Source: Streptomyces nigra
GTDB lineage: Bacteria; Actinomycetota; Actinomycetes; Streptomycetales; Streptomycetaceae
Assembly (NCBI RefSeq): GCF_003074055.1
Contig: NZ_CP029043.1
Location: 5,262,501-5,326,500 of the forward strand
Direction of reading: 5' to 3'
Length of the DNA: 64,000 nucleotides
The notes beneath the pieces are model-generated. The model saw only the letters and a list, made by a program, of their open reading frames with translations. It was not told where the DNA came from and did no database searches. Positions 10,146 through 18,695 of this stretch are shown here, piece by piece (position 1 is the stretch's first letter; every line of letters begins with the position of its first letter). Position numbers and translations under genes: made by a program.

Positions 10146-10167
10146 TTTGCTGCGTAAGAATGTACGG

Positions 10168-10824
10168 GTGCTCCAGCAACTTTTCGCCCCGTCCGTCCAG
10201 CACACGCTCGACCTGATCGGGATCTTCGTGTTCGCGATCTCGGGCGCCCTGCTCGCGGTCCGCAAGAACTTCGACGTCTTCGGCATCGCCGTCCTCGCCG
10301 AGGTCACTGCCCTGGGCGGCGGACTGTTCCGGGACGTGGTCATCGGCGCCGTGCCACCGGCCGCCTTCACCGACCTGGGGTACTTCCTCACCCCGCTGCT
10401 CGCCGCGATGCTGGTGTTCTTCCTGCACCCGCACGTGGAGCGCATCCAGACCGGCGTCAACGTCTTCGACGCGGCGGGCCTCGGTCTGTTCTGCGTCGCC
10501 GGGACGGCGAAGGCGTACGACTACGGGCTGAACCTCACCGCCTCCGTGGCCCTCGGCCTGGCCACCGCCGTCGGCGGCGGTGTGCTGCGGGACGTGCTGG
10601 CCAACGAGGTGCCGTCCCTGCTGCGCTGGGACCGCGACCTGTACGCCGTCCCCGCGATCGTCGGCGCCTCGCTGACCGTCCTGTGCATCCACTACGACGT
10701 GCTGACCCCGGTCACCGGCACGCTCGCGGCGGTCACGGCCTTCGTGCTGCGGCTGCTCGCCATGCGGTTCCACTGGCGGGCTCCGCGAGCGTGGAACCGG
10801 CGCTCGACCGTGCGAGAGGAGTAG
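10168..10824 (+). CDS. TRIC-type (trimeric intracellular cation) channel family protein, UPF0126
   Basis: The 218-aa membrane protein has two repeats of a UPF0126/TRIC unit. The first is DLIGIFVFAISGALLAVRKN with the glycine-rich ALGGGLFRDVVIG; the second is DAAGLGLFCVAGTAKAYDYG with AVGGGVLRDVLANEVP. Seven hydrophobic segments are expected. In prokaryotic TRIC proteins these glycine-rich elements line a cation (K+) pore; the function here is by family only. Start choices are TTG 10147 and GTG 10168; I prefer GTG because it gives the usual N-terminus (VLQQLFAP). The 3' end overlaps the opposite-strand esterase by 92 nt. Confidence 0.85.
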   Translation: MLQQLFAPSVQHTLDLIGIFVFAISGALLAVRKNFDVFGIAVLAEVTALGGGLFRDVVIGAVPPAAFTDLGYFLTPLLAAMLVFFLHPHVERIQTGVNVFDAAGLGLFCVAGTAKAYDYGLNLTASVALGLATAVGGGVLRDVLANEVPSLLRWDRDLYAVPAIVGASLTVLCIHYDVLTPVTGTLAAVTAFVLRLLAMRFHWRAPRAWNRRSTVREE

Positions 10825-11959
10825 CGCGGGGCGCGTCCTCGGCGGTCATCACCTCGCTCAGCCACCGGAAGGCGGGCACCATCTGCGGCTTCCACAGCGC
10901 CATGGTGTGGCCCCCCGCGCTGCCCGGGACGAACACCACGTCCACCCGCGTCGGCGGCCGGGCGGCCCGGTCGAGGGCCTGCGCGGCCTCGTAGCCGTCG
11001 CCGGGCTGCCCCGACAGGTACAGGGCGATCGGCGGCGGCGCGGGGGACCGCGTCAGCAGGACGTACGGGTCGTTGGCCGCCCGCAGCGCGGGGGTGCGGG
11101 ACGCGAGCGAGCCGGCCTCGGCGGCGGGGTCGTTGTACCCGGACAGGCTGACGGCCGCCCGGTAGCGGTCGGGGTGGGCCACGGCCAGCTTCGCCGCGCA
11201 GTGGGCGCCCGCCGAGTAGCCGGCCACCGCCCAGCCGTCGGGCGCGGGCAGCGCCCGGAAGTTGTCCATGACCATCTTCGGCACGTCCACGCTCAGCCAG
11301 GTGTCGGCGTTGACCCGGCCGGCCACATTGGCGCACCCGGTGTCCGCGCCCGGCAGCAGGTTGGTGCGCGGCGAGACGAGGATGAACGGCTCGATCCGCC
11401 CGGCGCGCATCAGCGGAGCCAACTGCTCGGTGGCGTCCATCGACCCGAACCAGGCCTTCGAGGAGCCCGGATACCCGGGCAGCAGCTCCACCACCGGGAA
11501 CCGGTGCTCGCGGTAGGCGGGGTCGTCGTACTGGGGCGGCAGCCAGACGTTGACCTCGGCGTGGACCCCCGACACCCGGCCGTCGAGCCGGGTGACGAGC
11601 ACACCGCCCTCGGCGCGCATGCCCGGCCCCCTGCCCGGCTCGAAGGTCTGGCGGACCCTGGGCAGGGTCTCCACGGCTATGCCCCCGGTGCCGCTCGCGC
11701 CGAGGTCGGCGGCCGTGCGGACGTGGTCGCCGGTGCCGAGCAGGTCGTCCCAGTTGTCGTAGAGCTGGTTGGAGTTGTTGACCAGCGTGAAGACCAGGGC
11801 GACCGCCGTGGCCTGGGCGAAGAGCAGCATGGCCAGCCGGGCCGCGGCGCGCGCGGCCCTGGGCCCGGGCACCCGTGACCACAGGGCCAGCGGCAGGGCG
11901 ACGGCGACGGCGCACAGCACGCCGAGTGTGACGAGGAACGGGGTCCCGGTGAGACTCAT
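10733..11959 (-). CDS. Membrane-anchored esterase of the alpha/beta hydrolase fold (esterase D-like)
   Basis: This 408-aa protein has two N-terminal membrane segments (about residues 7-27 and 42-60), then an extracytoplasmic hydrolase domain. The nucleophile elbow is GYSAGAH near residue 247 and the likely catalytic His is in GSAGGHTM near residue 350. The domain resembles esterase D/mycolyltransferase-type serine hydrolases (LPPQYDDPAYREHRFPVVELLPGYPG). The substrate is unknown. Its C-terminal 30 or so codons overlap the end of the TRIC-type gene, in a low-complexity Ala/Arg-rich tail that is not part of the fold. Confidence 0.8.
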   Translation of the reverse strand: MSLTGTPFLVTLGVLCAVAVALPLALWSRVPGPRAARAAARLAMLLFAQATAVALVFTLVNNSNQLYDNWDDLLGTGDHVRTAADLGASGTGGIAVETLPRVRQTFEPGRGPGMRAEGGVLVTRLDGRVSGVHAEVNVWLPPQYDDPAYREHRFPVVELLPGYPGSSKAWFGSMDATEQLAPLMRAGRIEPFILVSPRTNLLPGADTGCANVAGRVNADTWLSVDVPKMVMDNFRALPAPDGWAVAGYSAGAHCAAKLAVAHPDRYRAAVSLSGYNDPAAEAGSLASRTPALRAANDPYVLLTRSPAPPPIALYLSGQPGDGYEAAQALDRAARPPTRVDVVFVPGSAGGHTMALWKPQMVPAFRWLSEVMTAEDAPRATPLARSSAGSTLAEPASGTAWRAAAARRP

Positions 11960-12057
11960 GTCCTCATAGAGGGGCGAAGCGGGCCCCGGGTTTCACGCTC
12001 AAGCCCTCGCCGAACGAAAAGCTACCGCTTAGTAGTTAGCTGTTGTACCGTTCAGGC

Positions 12058-12921
12058 ATGTCAGAAGCAGCCTCCGCCACCACGGCCCAGCGGGCCACGA
12101 TCGGCGACAGCGAGTTCGACCGCGACACCGCGCTCTCCCGGCGCGAGCCCGGCGTGTACGACATCGATCTCTCCGCCGGCTGGACCATCATCAGCGCCGT
12201 CAACGGCGGCTATCTGCTGGCCGTGCTCGGCCGCGCCCTCGCGGACGCCCTGCCGCACCGCGACCCGTTCACGATCTCCGCGCACTATCTGACCGCGTCC
12301 CAGCCGGGCCCCGCGGTCGTGCGCACGGACGTCGTCCGCACCGGCCGCACCCTTTCGACCGGCCAGGCCTCCCTCTTCCAGTACGACGCCGAGGGCAACG
12401 AGGTCGAGCGCATCCGGGTCCTCGCCTCCTACGGCGACCTGGACACCCTGCCCGACGACGTCCGCACCACCGCCCGGCCGCCGGCGATCCCGCCCATCGA
12501 GCACTGCTTCGGCGCCGACGACGGTCCCGCCCCGGTCGACGGCAGCTCCGCCATCACCGAGCGGCTGATGCTCAAGCTGGACCCCGCCACCGTCGGCTGG
12601 GCGATCGGCCGGCCCTCGGGCAAGGGGGAGATGCGCGCCTGGTTCGGCCTCGCCGACGGCCGCGACGCCGACCCGCTCTCGCTGCTGCTCGCCGTGGACG
12701 CGCTGCCGCCCACCGCCTTCGAGATCGGCATCTCCGGCTGGGTCCCGACCGTCGAGCTGACGGTCCATGTGCGCCACCGCCCCGCGCCCGGCCCGCTGCG
12801 CGTCTCCATCACCACCCGCAATCTCGCGGGCGGCTTCCTGGAGGAGGACGCCGAGGTCTGGGACAGCGCGGACCGGCTCGTCGCCCAGTCGCGCCAGCTG
12901 GCGCGGGTGCGGCTCGGCTGA
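12058..12921 (+). CDS. Acyl-CoA thioesterase-like protein (double hotdog, TesB-like)
   Basis: The 287-aa protein fits the thioesterase family with two hotdog domains. The first half has SAVNGGYLLAVLGRAL near residue 40, the place of the hotdog central helix, and TISAHYLTASQPGPAVVRTD. The second half holds ISGWVPTVELTVHVRHRP and ends in the VWDSADRLVAQSRQLARVR strand typical of TesB-like proteins. I chose the ATG at 12058; an upstream TTG at 12043 is less likely. It is divergent from the esterase. A terminator hairpin follows the stop. The acyl substrate is not predictable. Confidence 0.82.
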   Translation: MSEAASATTAQRATIGDSEFDRDTALSRREPGVYDIDLSAGWTIISAVNGGYLLAVLGRALADALPHRDPFTISAHYLTASQPGPAVVRTDVVRTGRTLSTGQASLFQYDAEGNEVERIRVLASYGDLDTLPDDVRTTARPPAIPPIEHCFGADDGPAPVDGSSAITERLMLKLDPATVGWAIGRPSGKGEMRAWFGLADGRDADPLSLLLAVDALPPTAFEIGISGWVPTVELTVHVRHRPAPGPLRVSITTRNLAGGFLEEDAEVWDSADRLVAQSRQLARVRLG

Positions 12922-12939
12922 GGCCGTACACGTACGACA

Positions 12940-12976
12940 AGGGGCGGCACGCCCGGTGAACGGGGGTGCCGCCCCT
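12940..12976 (+). terminator. Terminator after the thioesterase gene
   Basis: The arms AGGGGCGGCAC and GTGCCGCCCCT form a perfect 11-bp stem 18 nt after the thioesterase stop. No clear T tract follows, so strength is uncertain. It lies between convergent genes and could serve both strands. Confidence 0.75.
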
Positions 12977-13042
12977 CTGTGTTCGCCGCCCCTCGGCGTC
13001 CGCCGCCGCTCTGCGTTCGCGGTCCCTCGGCGTCCGCCGCCG
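12975..13042. repeat. Two tandem 34-bp units between convergent genes
   Basis: Units 12975-13008 and 13009-13042 match at 31 of 34 positions by eye. Each starts CTCTG(T/C)GTTCGC and ends CCTCGGCGTCCGCCGCCG. The array sits between the thioesterase terminator and the stop of the TetR gene (13044). It looks like a local slippage duplication rather than a functional array. Confidence 0.85.
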
Positions 13043-13043
13043 C

Positions 13044-13670
13044 TCAGTCCAGCCAGTGCTCCCGGCCGAGGGTGATCAGCCGCATCCGCCGGATCGCGTC
13101 CTCGGCGACCTGCCGGCGTGCGTCCTCCGGGTCCTCCAGGGCCTCAAGGAACAGCGAGGCCGTCACCAGCATCTGGTCGACGTAGAGATGGGCGAGCATC
13201 CGCAGGTCGTCGTCCTGCCAGCCCTCCGAGACGGGGTCCTGCGCCAGCGCGGCCTTCACCTCCTCGCCGAACAGGGCGAGTTGGTCCTGTATCGCCGCCC
13301 GCACGGGCTGCACGCCGCCGTGCCGCTCCCGGGAGATGAACCGCACATGGGCGGGGTACCGCTCGACATGGTCCGCGATCAGCTCGACCGCCCGCTCGAT
13401 GCGCCGGTCGCTCTCACCGGCCGAGGCGACGATGTTGCGGATCATCGGGTGCAGGCTGCCGAGCGCCTCCTCGACCAGGGCGACGCCCAGATCGGCGGTG
13501 GAGCGGAAGTGCCGGTAGAAGGCGGTCGGCGCGACGCCCACGGCCCGGGTGACCTCGCGCAGACCCAGGCTGCTCAGGCTCTGGTCCTCCAGTAGCGCCA
13601 ACGCGGCGTCCAGGAGCGCCTGCCGGGTCTTCTGCTTCTGGGCCTGCCGTATGCCGAGGGTGTGACTCAT
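13044..13670 (-). CDS. TetR-family transcriptional regulator
   Basis: The 208-aa regulator has an N-terminal HTH (about residues 14-60: QALLDAALALLEDQ, then LGLREVTRAVGVAPTAFYRHF) and a C-terminal helical ligand domain with the RHGGVQPVR segment. The HTH with APTAFYRHF resembles the fatty-acid-related FabR-type group, but that is only suggestive. The ATG at 13670 is 7 nt from a palindrome (13677-13689), so it probably represses itself. Two small membrane-protein genes lie divergently beyond a second, larger palindrome. Confidence 0.88.
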   Translation of the reverse strand: MSHTLGIRQAQKQKTRQALLDAALALLEDQSLSSLGLREVTRAVGVAPTAFYRHFRSTADLGVALVEEALGSLHPMIRNIVASAGESDRRIERAVELIADHVERYPAHVRFISRERHGGVQPVRAAIQDQLALFGEEVKAALAQDPVSEGWQDDDLRMLAHLYVDQMLVTASLFLEALEDPEDARRQVAEDAIRRMRLITLGREHWLD

Positions 13671-13676
13671 GCCATG

Positions 13677-13689
13677 CAGTTAACAACTG
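13677..13689. promoter_or_regulatory. Candidate operator 1 of the TetR regulator
   Basis: The palindrome CAGTT-AAC-AACTG lies directly upstream of the TetR start codon. It extends into the half-site AACTGTTC, which recurs in the second site at 13753-13760. The assignment rests on position and the shared half-site only. Confidence 0.45.
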
Positions 13690-13734
13690 TTCTCTGGAGT
13701 TGGGAAGTCATGGGGCGGGGTACTCTGAAGTCAG

Positions 13735-13760
13735 TGAACAAGTGTAACCACAACTGTTCA
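13735..13760. promoter_or_regulatory. Candidate operator 2 of the TetR regulator
   Basis: The imperfect inverted repeat TGAACAaGTGT / ACAACTGTTCA has 9 of 11 arm positions complementary. It shares ACAACTGTTC with the site next to the TetR start and lies 47 nt before the GTG/ATG region of the small membrane-protein gene. Binding here could control both directions. Confidence 0.5.
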
Positions 13761-13806
13761 CCGAATTGAGAGAGATCGACACGTGATCTCGGAGGGGGAT
13801 CCGACC

Positions 13807-13959
13807 ATGTTGTTCCTCGTCGCAGCGCTCCTGCTGCTGGGCGTTCTGCTGGGCGCCGTCGCCCACGCGCCGCTCGCCTTCAGCGCCGTCACCGCCGCCG
13901 TGATCGCCGGCTGGCTGGCCGTCTTCGCCGCCCGCGAGCGGCACGCCCGCCGCCACTGA
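13807..13959 (+). CDS. Small 50-aa membrane protein
   Basis: This short gene encodes MLFLVAALLLLGVLLGAVAH followed by a second hydrophobic stretch (SAVTAAVIAGWLAVFAAR) and a basic end, RERHARRH. Two membrane helices are expected. The ATG at 13807 is preceded by GGAGGGGG at a good distance; a GTG at 13783 in frame lacks such a site. It lies divergent from the TetR gene and 73 nt upstream of a DUF4190 gene, probably in one transcript. I do not recognise a function. Confidence 0.65.
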   Translation: MLFLVAALLLLGVLLGAVAHAPLAFSAVTAAVIAGWLAVFAARERHARRH

Positions 13960-14032
13960 CACGTCCGTCATCGACACGTCCGTCACCGGCAGCCGACCGG
14001 TCGGTCCGACGACCCCACAGGAGCTGACACTC

Positions 14033-14311
14033 ATGCATCTCACCGCACCGGCCGCCGAACGGCCGCGCACCCGGACCCGCACCCGTGACGCCGACGGCAT
14101 GGCCGTCGCGTCCTTCATCCTCGGCCTGCTCGGCCTCCTCGTCTTCAACATCTTCCTCGGCCCGACCGCCGTCGTCCTGGCCGCGGTGGCCCTGTGGCGG
14201 GGCACCGCGCGCAAGGGCCGCGCCTACCTCGGCATGGGCCTGGGCGTCGCCGACCTGGTCGTGCTGCTCGCCTTCCTGCAGCTGGACGACACGCTGTCCT
14301 GGAGTCTGTAG
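14033..14311 (+). CDS. DUF4190-like small membrane protein
   Basis: The 92-aa protein has a basic N-terminal tail (RPRTRTRTRDADG). Two membrane helices follow, MAVASFILGLLGLLVFNIFL and GMGLGVADLVVLLAFLQL, separated by WRGTARKGRAYL. The GxAxxSxxLG-type first helix and Arg/Lys loop fit the DUF4190 family, which has no known function. AGGAGC precedes the ATG. The likely partner is the 50-aa gene just upstream. Confidence 0.7.
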   Translation: MHLTAPAAERPRTRTRTRDADGMAVASFILGLLGLLVFNIFLGPTAVVLAAVALWRGTARKGRAYLGMGLGVADLVVLLAFLQLDDTLSWSL

Positions 14312-14388
14312 GCCGGACACGACCCAGGGGGTCCCGCCCGGGTCCCGCCCCCGGGGGCCTTGACACGAAAGCGCTCACCGGGGCCCTC

Positions 14389-14394
14389 TAGAAT
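14389..14394 (+). promoter_or_regulatory. -10 hexamer suggesting a near-leaderless cysteine desulfurase transcript
   Basis: TAGAAT ends 10 nt before the ATG at 14405, so transcription should begin at or within a few bases of the start codon. No Shine-Dalgarno sequence precedes the ATG. TTGACA at 14360-14365 is 23 nt upstream, too far for a standard -35. Leaderless mRNAs are common in Streptomyces. Confidence 0.5.
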
Positions 14395-14404
14395 CGTGGC
14401 CACC

Positions 14405-15574
14405 ATGGCTTACCTCGACCACGCCGCGACCACTCCGATGCTCCCGGAGGCGGCTGAGGCACTGACCGCCCAGCTGGGCGTCACCGGCAACGCCTCCTCC
14501 CTGCACGCTTCCGGCCGCCGCGCGCGGCGCACCGTCGAGGAGGCCCGCGAGACCCTCGCGGAAGCGCTCGGCGCCCGCCCCAGCGAGGTCGTCTTCACCT
14601 CCGGCGGCACCGAGGCCGACAACCTCGCGGTGAAGGGCCTGTACTGGGCCCGCCGCGACGCCGAGCCGGCCCGCACCCGCGTCCTCGCCAGCCCCGTCGA
14701 GCACCACGCCGTCCTCGACGCCGTCCACTGGCTCGCCGAGCACGAGGGCGCCACCGTCGAGTACCTGCCCGTCGACACACACGGCCGGGTCCACCCGGAC
14801 GCCCTGCGCAAGGCCATCGCCCGCAACCCCGACGACGTCGCCCTCGCCACCGTGATGTGGGCCAACAACGAGATCGGCACGGTCATGCCGGTCCGTGAAC
14901 TGGCCGAGGCCGCCGCCGAGTTCGGGGTGCCGCTGCACGCCGACGCGGTCCAGGCCTTCGGTCAGGTCCCGGTCGACTTCGGCGCGTCCGGGCTCGCCGC
15001 GATGACGGTCTCCGGCCACAAGATCGGCGGCCCGTACGGCATCGGCGCCCTCCTCCTCGGCCGCGACCAGACCCCCGTCCCCGTCCTGCACGGCGGCGGC
15101 CAGGAGCGGCACGTCCGCTCCGGCACCCTCGACGTCCCCGCCATCGCCTCGTTCGCCGTCGCCGGACGCCTCGCCGCCGAGCAGCGCGACTGGTTCGCCC
15201 GCGAGATCGGCGCTCTGCGCGACTCCCTCGTCGAGGCCGTCCGTACGGCCGTCCCGGACGCGATCCTCGGCGGCGACCCCGCACCCGGCGGGCGGCTGCC
15301 GGCCAACGCGCACTTCACCTTCCCCGGCTGCGAGGGCGACTCCCTGCTCCTGCTGCTGGACGCCCAGGGCATCGAGTGCTCCACCGGCTCCGCCTGCACC
15401 GCGGGCGTCGCCCAGCCCAGCCATGTCCTGCTCGCCACCGGCACCGATCCCGACCTGGCCCGAGGCACCCTGCGCTTCTCCCTCGGCCACACCTCGACCG
15501 AGGCCGATGTGGAGGCCGTCGCCCGGGCGATCGGCCCGGCGGTGGAACGGGCCCGCGCGGCCGGTCTGACCTGA
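14405..15574 (+). CDS. Cysteine desulfurase (IscS/NifS type)
   Basis: The 389-aa PLP enzyme removes sulfur from cysteine as an enzyme-bound persulfide. The PLP lysine is in [18 protein letters not shown] near residue 205, the cofactor His in [10 protein letters not shown] near residue 100, and the active-site Cys in [17 protein letters not shown] near residue 327. A near neighbour is mnmA, which needs this sulfur for tRNA 2-thiouridine, so tRNA thiolation is the probable use; supply to other pathways is possible. The ATG at 14405 gives the usual N-terminus [12 protein letters not shown]. It converges with the amidase gene with only 4 nt between stop codons. Confidence 0.92.
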   Translation: MAYLDHAATTPMLPEAAEALTAQLGVTGNASSLHASGRRARRTVEEARETLAEALGARPSEVVFTSGGTEADNLAVKGLYWARRDAEPARTRVLASPVEHHAVLDAVHWLAEHEGATVEYLPVDTHGRVHPDALRKAIARNPDDVALATVMWANNEIGTVMPVRELAEAAAEFGVPLHADAVQAFGQVPVDFGASGLAAMTVSGHKIGGPYGIGALLLGRDQTPVPVLHGGGQERHVRSGTLDVPAIASFAVAGRLAAEQRDWFAREIGALRDSLVEAVRTAVPDAILGGDPAPGGRLPANAHFTFPGCEGDSLLLLLDAQGIECSTGSACTAGVAQPSHVLLATGTDPDLARGTLRFSLGHTSTEADVEAVARAIGPAVERARAAGLT

Positions 15575-15578
15575 CGAT

Positions 15579-16244
15579 CTACGCGGGTGCCGTGCGGGCC
15601 GCGCGCACCAGCTTCATGTACCGGTCCCAGTCCCAGTGCTTGCCGGGGTCCGTGTGGTCGGTCCCCGGCACCTCCACATGCCCGACGATGTGCTCCCGGT
15701 CGACCGGGATGTCGTAGCGCGCGCATATCCGGGCCGTCAGCCTGGCCGACGCCTCGTACATCGCGTCCGTGAGGTCCTCGGGACGCTCCACGAAACCCTC
15801 GTGCTCGATGCCGACGCTGCGTTCGTTGTAGGCGCGGTTGCCCGCGTGGTACGCCACGTCGAGCTCGCGGATCATCTGTGTGACGTGCCCGTCCTTGCGG
15901 ACGATGTAGTGCGCGGCCGCCTTGTGCCCCGGGTCCTGGAAGACCTTCACCGCGCTGGCGAAGCTGCCCTGCGTGACATGGATGACGACCATGTCGATGC
16001 CGTAGTCGTCGGGGCGGTCCGCCCGCCGCCAGTTGGCCTCCGACGCGGCCACCCAGCGCGCCCCCGCGTAGTCGACCTCGCCCTCCTTGCGCGGCTTCTC
16101 CACGCCCGGCGCCCGCCACCACAGGCGGGCCAGCTCGTCACGGGCGAGCACGGCCGAGCCCGCCGCGGCCACCGCCCCGCCGATCAGCACCGCGCGGCGC
16201 CCGATCCTCCGGTCGCCGTCCTTGGAAGCCTTCCCCTGTCCCAT
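15579..16244 (-). CDS. Exported N-acetylmuramoyl-L-alanine amidase (Amidase_2)
   Basis: This 221-aa protein begins with a possible twin-arginine signal ([20 protein letters not shown]). The amidase_2 fold follows from about residue 75, with zinc-ligand-type motifs VVIHVTQG (His near residue 89), [19 protein letters not shown], and [18 protein letters not shown] near residue 190. It should cleave the amide between MurNAc and L-Ala in peptidoglycan outside the cell. The gene lies between cysteine desulfurase and mnmA on the opposite strand. No strong ribosome binding site precedes the ATG. Confidence 0.88.
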   Translation of the reverse strand: MGQGKASKDGDRRIGRRAVLIGGAVAAAGSAVLARDELARLWWRAPGVEKPRKEGEVDYAGARWVAASEANWRRADRPDDYGIDMVVIHVTQGSFASAVKVFQDPGHKAAAHYIVRKDGHVTQMIRELDVAYHAGNRAYNERSVGIEHEGFVERPEDLTDAMYEASARLTARICARYDIPVDREHIVGHVEVPGTDHTDPGKHWDWDRYMKLVRAARTAPA

Positions 16245-16304
16245 GTGATCGTCAACGGATACCCGGGGGTCCTGGTTCCCGCGTCCCCGTACCCTGGAGG
16301 GGTT

Positions 16305-17438
16305 ATGACTGACACCGCGCAGCCCTCCCGCCCTCTCCGCGTCCTCGCCGCCATGTCCGGCGGGGTCGATTCCGCCGTCGCCGCCGCCCGCGCGGCCGAA
16401 GCGGGGCACGACGTGACCGGCGTCCATCTCGCGCTCTCCGCGAACCCCCAATCCTTCCGCACGGGCGCGCGGGGCTGCTGCACCATCGAGGACTCCCGTG
16501 ACGCGCGCCGCGCCGCCGACGTCATCGGCATCCCGTTCTACGTGTGGGACCTCGCCGACCGCTTCCGCGAGGACGTCGTCGAGGACTTCGTCGCCGAGTA
16601 CGAGGCCGGCCGCACCCCCAACCCCTGCCTGCGATGCAACGAGAAGATCAAGTTCGCGGCGCTGCTCGACAAGGCCCTCGCCCTCGGCTTCGACGCGGTC
16701 TGCACCGGCCACTACGCCCAGGTGATCGTCCGCGAGGACGGCACGCGCGAGCTGCACCGCGCCTCCGACATGGCCAAGGACCAGAGCTACGTCCTCGGCG
16801 TGCTCGACGACCGCCAGCTCGCCCACGCGATGTTCCCGCTCGGCGACACCGTCACCACCAAGGACGAGATCCGCGCGGAGGCCGAGCGCCGCGGCCTCGC
16901 GGTCGCCAAGAAGCCCGACTCGCACGACATCTGCTTCATCGCCGACGGCGACACCCAGGGCTTCCTCGCCAAGCGGCTCGGCAAGGCGGAGGGCGACATC
17001 GTCGACGAGTCCGGCGCCAAGGTCGGTACCCACGAGGGCGCGTACGGCTTCACCATCGGCCAGCGCAAGGGGCTCCGCATCGGCACCCCGGCACCCGACG
17101 GCAAGCCGCGCTACGTCCTGGACATCTCGCCGGTAGACAACACCGTCACGGTCGGCCCGGCCGCCGCCCTCGACGTGTCCGCCCTGACCGCGGTCAAGCC
17201 CCGCTGGTGCGGCGTGGCCCCGTCCGGCCCCGGCACCTACACCGCCCAGCTGCGCGCCCACGGCGGCGAGACCGAGGTGCGCGCCGAACTGGTCGGCGAC
17301 CGCCTGGAGGTCACCTTCGGCGAGCCGGTCCGCGGGGTCGCCCCCGGCCAGGCGATCGTCCTGTACGACGGCACGCGCGTGGTGGGCTCGGCCACGATCG
17401 CCTCGACCGTGCGGACGGGGTCCACGGCGGCCGTCTGA
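16305..17438 (+). CDS. mnmA: tRNA-specific 2-thiouridylase
   Basis: MnmA puts the 2-thio group on U34 of Lys, Glu and Gln tRNAs. The 377-aa protein has the PP-loop [12 protein letters not shown] near residue 17, the catalytic Cys in [12 protein letters not shown] near residue 107, the second catalytic Cys in [14 protein letters not shown] near residue 210, and the C-terminal beta-barrel ([14 protein letters not shown]). CTGGAGGGG lies 4 nt before the ATG. A cysteine desulfurase gene upstream fits as the sulfur donor. It is divergent from the amidase. Confidence 0.96.
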   Translation: MTDTAQPSRPLRVLAAMSGGVDSAVAAARAAEAGHDVTGVHLALSANPQSFRTGARGCCTIEDSRDARRAADVIGIPFYVWDLADRFREDVVEDFVAEYEAGRTPNPCLRCNEKIKFAALLDKALALGFDAVCTGHYAQVIVREDGTRELHRASDMAKDQSYVLGVLDDRQLAHAMFPLGDTVTTKDEIRAEAERRGLAVAKKPDSHDICFIADGDTQGFLAKRLGKAEGDIVDESGAKVGTHEGAYGFTIGQRKGLRIGTPAPDGKPRYVLDISPVDNTVTVGPAAALDVSALTAVKPRWCGVAPSGPGTYTAQLRAHGGETEVRAELVGDRLEVTFGEPVRGVAPGQAIVLYDGTRVVGSATIASTVRTGSTAAV

Positions 17439-17504
17439 GGGCCCCGCGCGACGGGAGGGGCCCTGCGCGCGAGGGCCCCGCACGCGCGCGTGTCCCGCTC
17501 CGGG

Positions 17505-18284
17505 TCACTGCCCGAAGAACTCCGCCAGGACCGGCGCCAGCACCTCCGGCTCCACCATGTGGGACTGCCGCTCCAGCACCCGGTACGTCCCCCGGGGCGC
17601 CGTGTCCGCGACGGTGCGGGCCGCCTCGCGCATCCACTCGGGGCTCGCGCCGCCCGCGAGCGACAGGACCGGTGCCGTGATCGACGCCAGCCGGGCCTCC
17701 GGCACCAGACCGTCGCCCATCACGGCGTCGTCGTAGGCCAGGCTCGGCGCGATCGACTCCATGCCGGGCCACATCGGGGACTGCCGGGCGCCCTGGATGA
17801 GGCCCTCGCCGAGCCCGGTCAGCCGCAGGAACAGCTCGACCGCGTCCCCGCGCCGGTCCTGCTCCAGCGCGCTCGTCAGCCGCTCGGTGTACTCCGCCCG
17901 CTCCTCGGCGCCGCCCTCGTACACGGCGAACGGCACCTCGTACACGGCGATCCGGCGCACCGGCAGCCCGCTCGCGGCCGCCCGCAGCGCCAGCGCGCCG
18001 CCCGAGGAGACGCCGTACAGCGCCGCCTCGCCGCCGACGGCGTCGATCAGCGCCGCCAGGTCCTCCACCTCGCGCTCCACCGCGTACGGCCGGGTGTCAC
18101 CGCTCGCGCCGCGCCCCCGGCGGTCGTAGACGACGGCCGTGAAGCGGTCCGCGAGCGCCTCCGCAAGGGGCGCCACGGTGTCCCCGGTGGACATCGCGCC
18201 GCTGACGAGGATCACCGGCGGACCCTCGCCCCGGCTCGCGTAGGCGAGGGAGGTGCCGTCGGCTGAAATGGTCTTCTTGTCCAT
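17505..18284 (-). CDS. Alpha/beta hydrolase
   Basis: The 259-aa protein has the nucleophile motif GVSSGGALAL near residue 90, the oxyanion strand GPPVILVSGAM near residue 20 and a C-terminal His in RQSHMVEPEVLAP near residue 240. The acid is probably the Asp of an Ala/Gly-rich strand near residue 206, though that residue is not clear. YDRRGRGASGDTRPY is the usual lid-entry segment. It is a soluble cytoplasmic hydrolase of unknown substrate. It is likely read with or near the DUF427 gene upstream. Confidence 0.82.
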   Translation of the reverse strand: MDKKTISADGTSLAYASRGEGPPVILVSGAMSTGDTVAPLAEALADRFTAVVYDRRGRGASGDTRPYAVEREVEDLAALIDAVGGEAALYGVSSGGALALRAAASGLPVRRIAVYEVPFAVYEGGAEERAEYTERLTSALEQDRRGDAVELFLRLTGLGEGLIQGARQSPMWPGMESIAPSLAYDDAVMGDGLVPEARLASITAPVLSLAGGASPEWMREAARTVADTAPRGTYRVLERQSHMVEPEVLAPVLAEFFGQ

Positions 18285-18321
18285 GCCTGTGCAGATTGCC
18301 GTACGGCACGGAACTAATCGC

Positions 18322-18645
18322 CTACGACACCTCGACTTCGTAGAAGCAGAGGTGGTCCTTGATCGCCGCGACGTCCGGCTTCGGGTCCGGGTAGGCCCAG
18401 ACCAGGTCCGCGGAGCCGCCGTGCGACCAGTAGGAGGCGTCACCCTTGAAGGGGCAGTGGGTGTGGGTGGCCGACGGGGTCAGCAGGTCCAGGCGGACGT
18501 CCTCCGGCGGGAGGTAGTAGCGCACGGGACAGCCCGTCTCCCGCAGTACCAGCGGGCGGTCGCTCTCCGCCAGCACCTGGCCGTCGTGCACGACCCGTAC
18601 GCGCCGGGTCCCCTGTTCGATCGTGATCGTGTGTCCAAGGGTCAT
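18322..18645 (-). CDS. DUF427 family protein
   Basis: The 107-aa protein matches the DUF427 plan: GQVLAESDRPLVLRETG near residue 20, YYLPPEDV near residue 43, THTHCPFKGDASYWS near residue 60, and the end DHLCFYEVEV. The family is cytoplasmic and of unknown function. It lies 50 nt from the divergent LOG gene and 37 nt upstream of the hydrolase, so the two minus-strand genes may form one unit. Confidence 0.85.
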   Translation of the reverse strand: MTLGHTITIEQGTRRVRVVHDGQVLAESDRPLVLRETGCPVRYYLPPEDVRLDLLTPSATHTHCPFKGDASYWSHGGSADLVWAYPDPKPDVAAIKDHLCFYEVEVS

Positions 18646-18695
18646 GTGGGGACAGCGCGCGCGGGCCGCCGGTTCTTCCCGCGTACCGTGGGCCC

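Noticed and set aside
17439-17504. GGGCCC-rich repeats after mnmA as a terminator
   Set aside because: Several short competing pairings but no single convincing stem.
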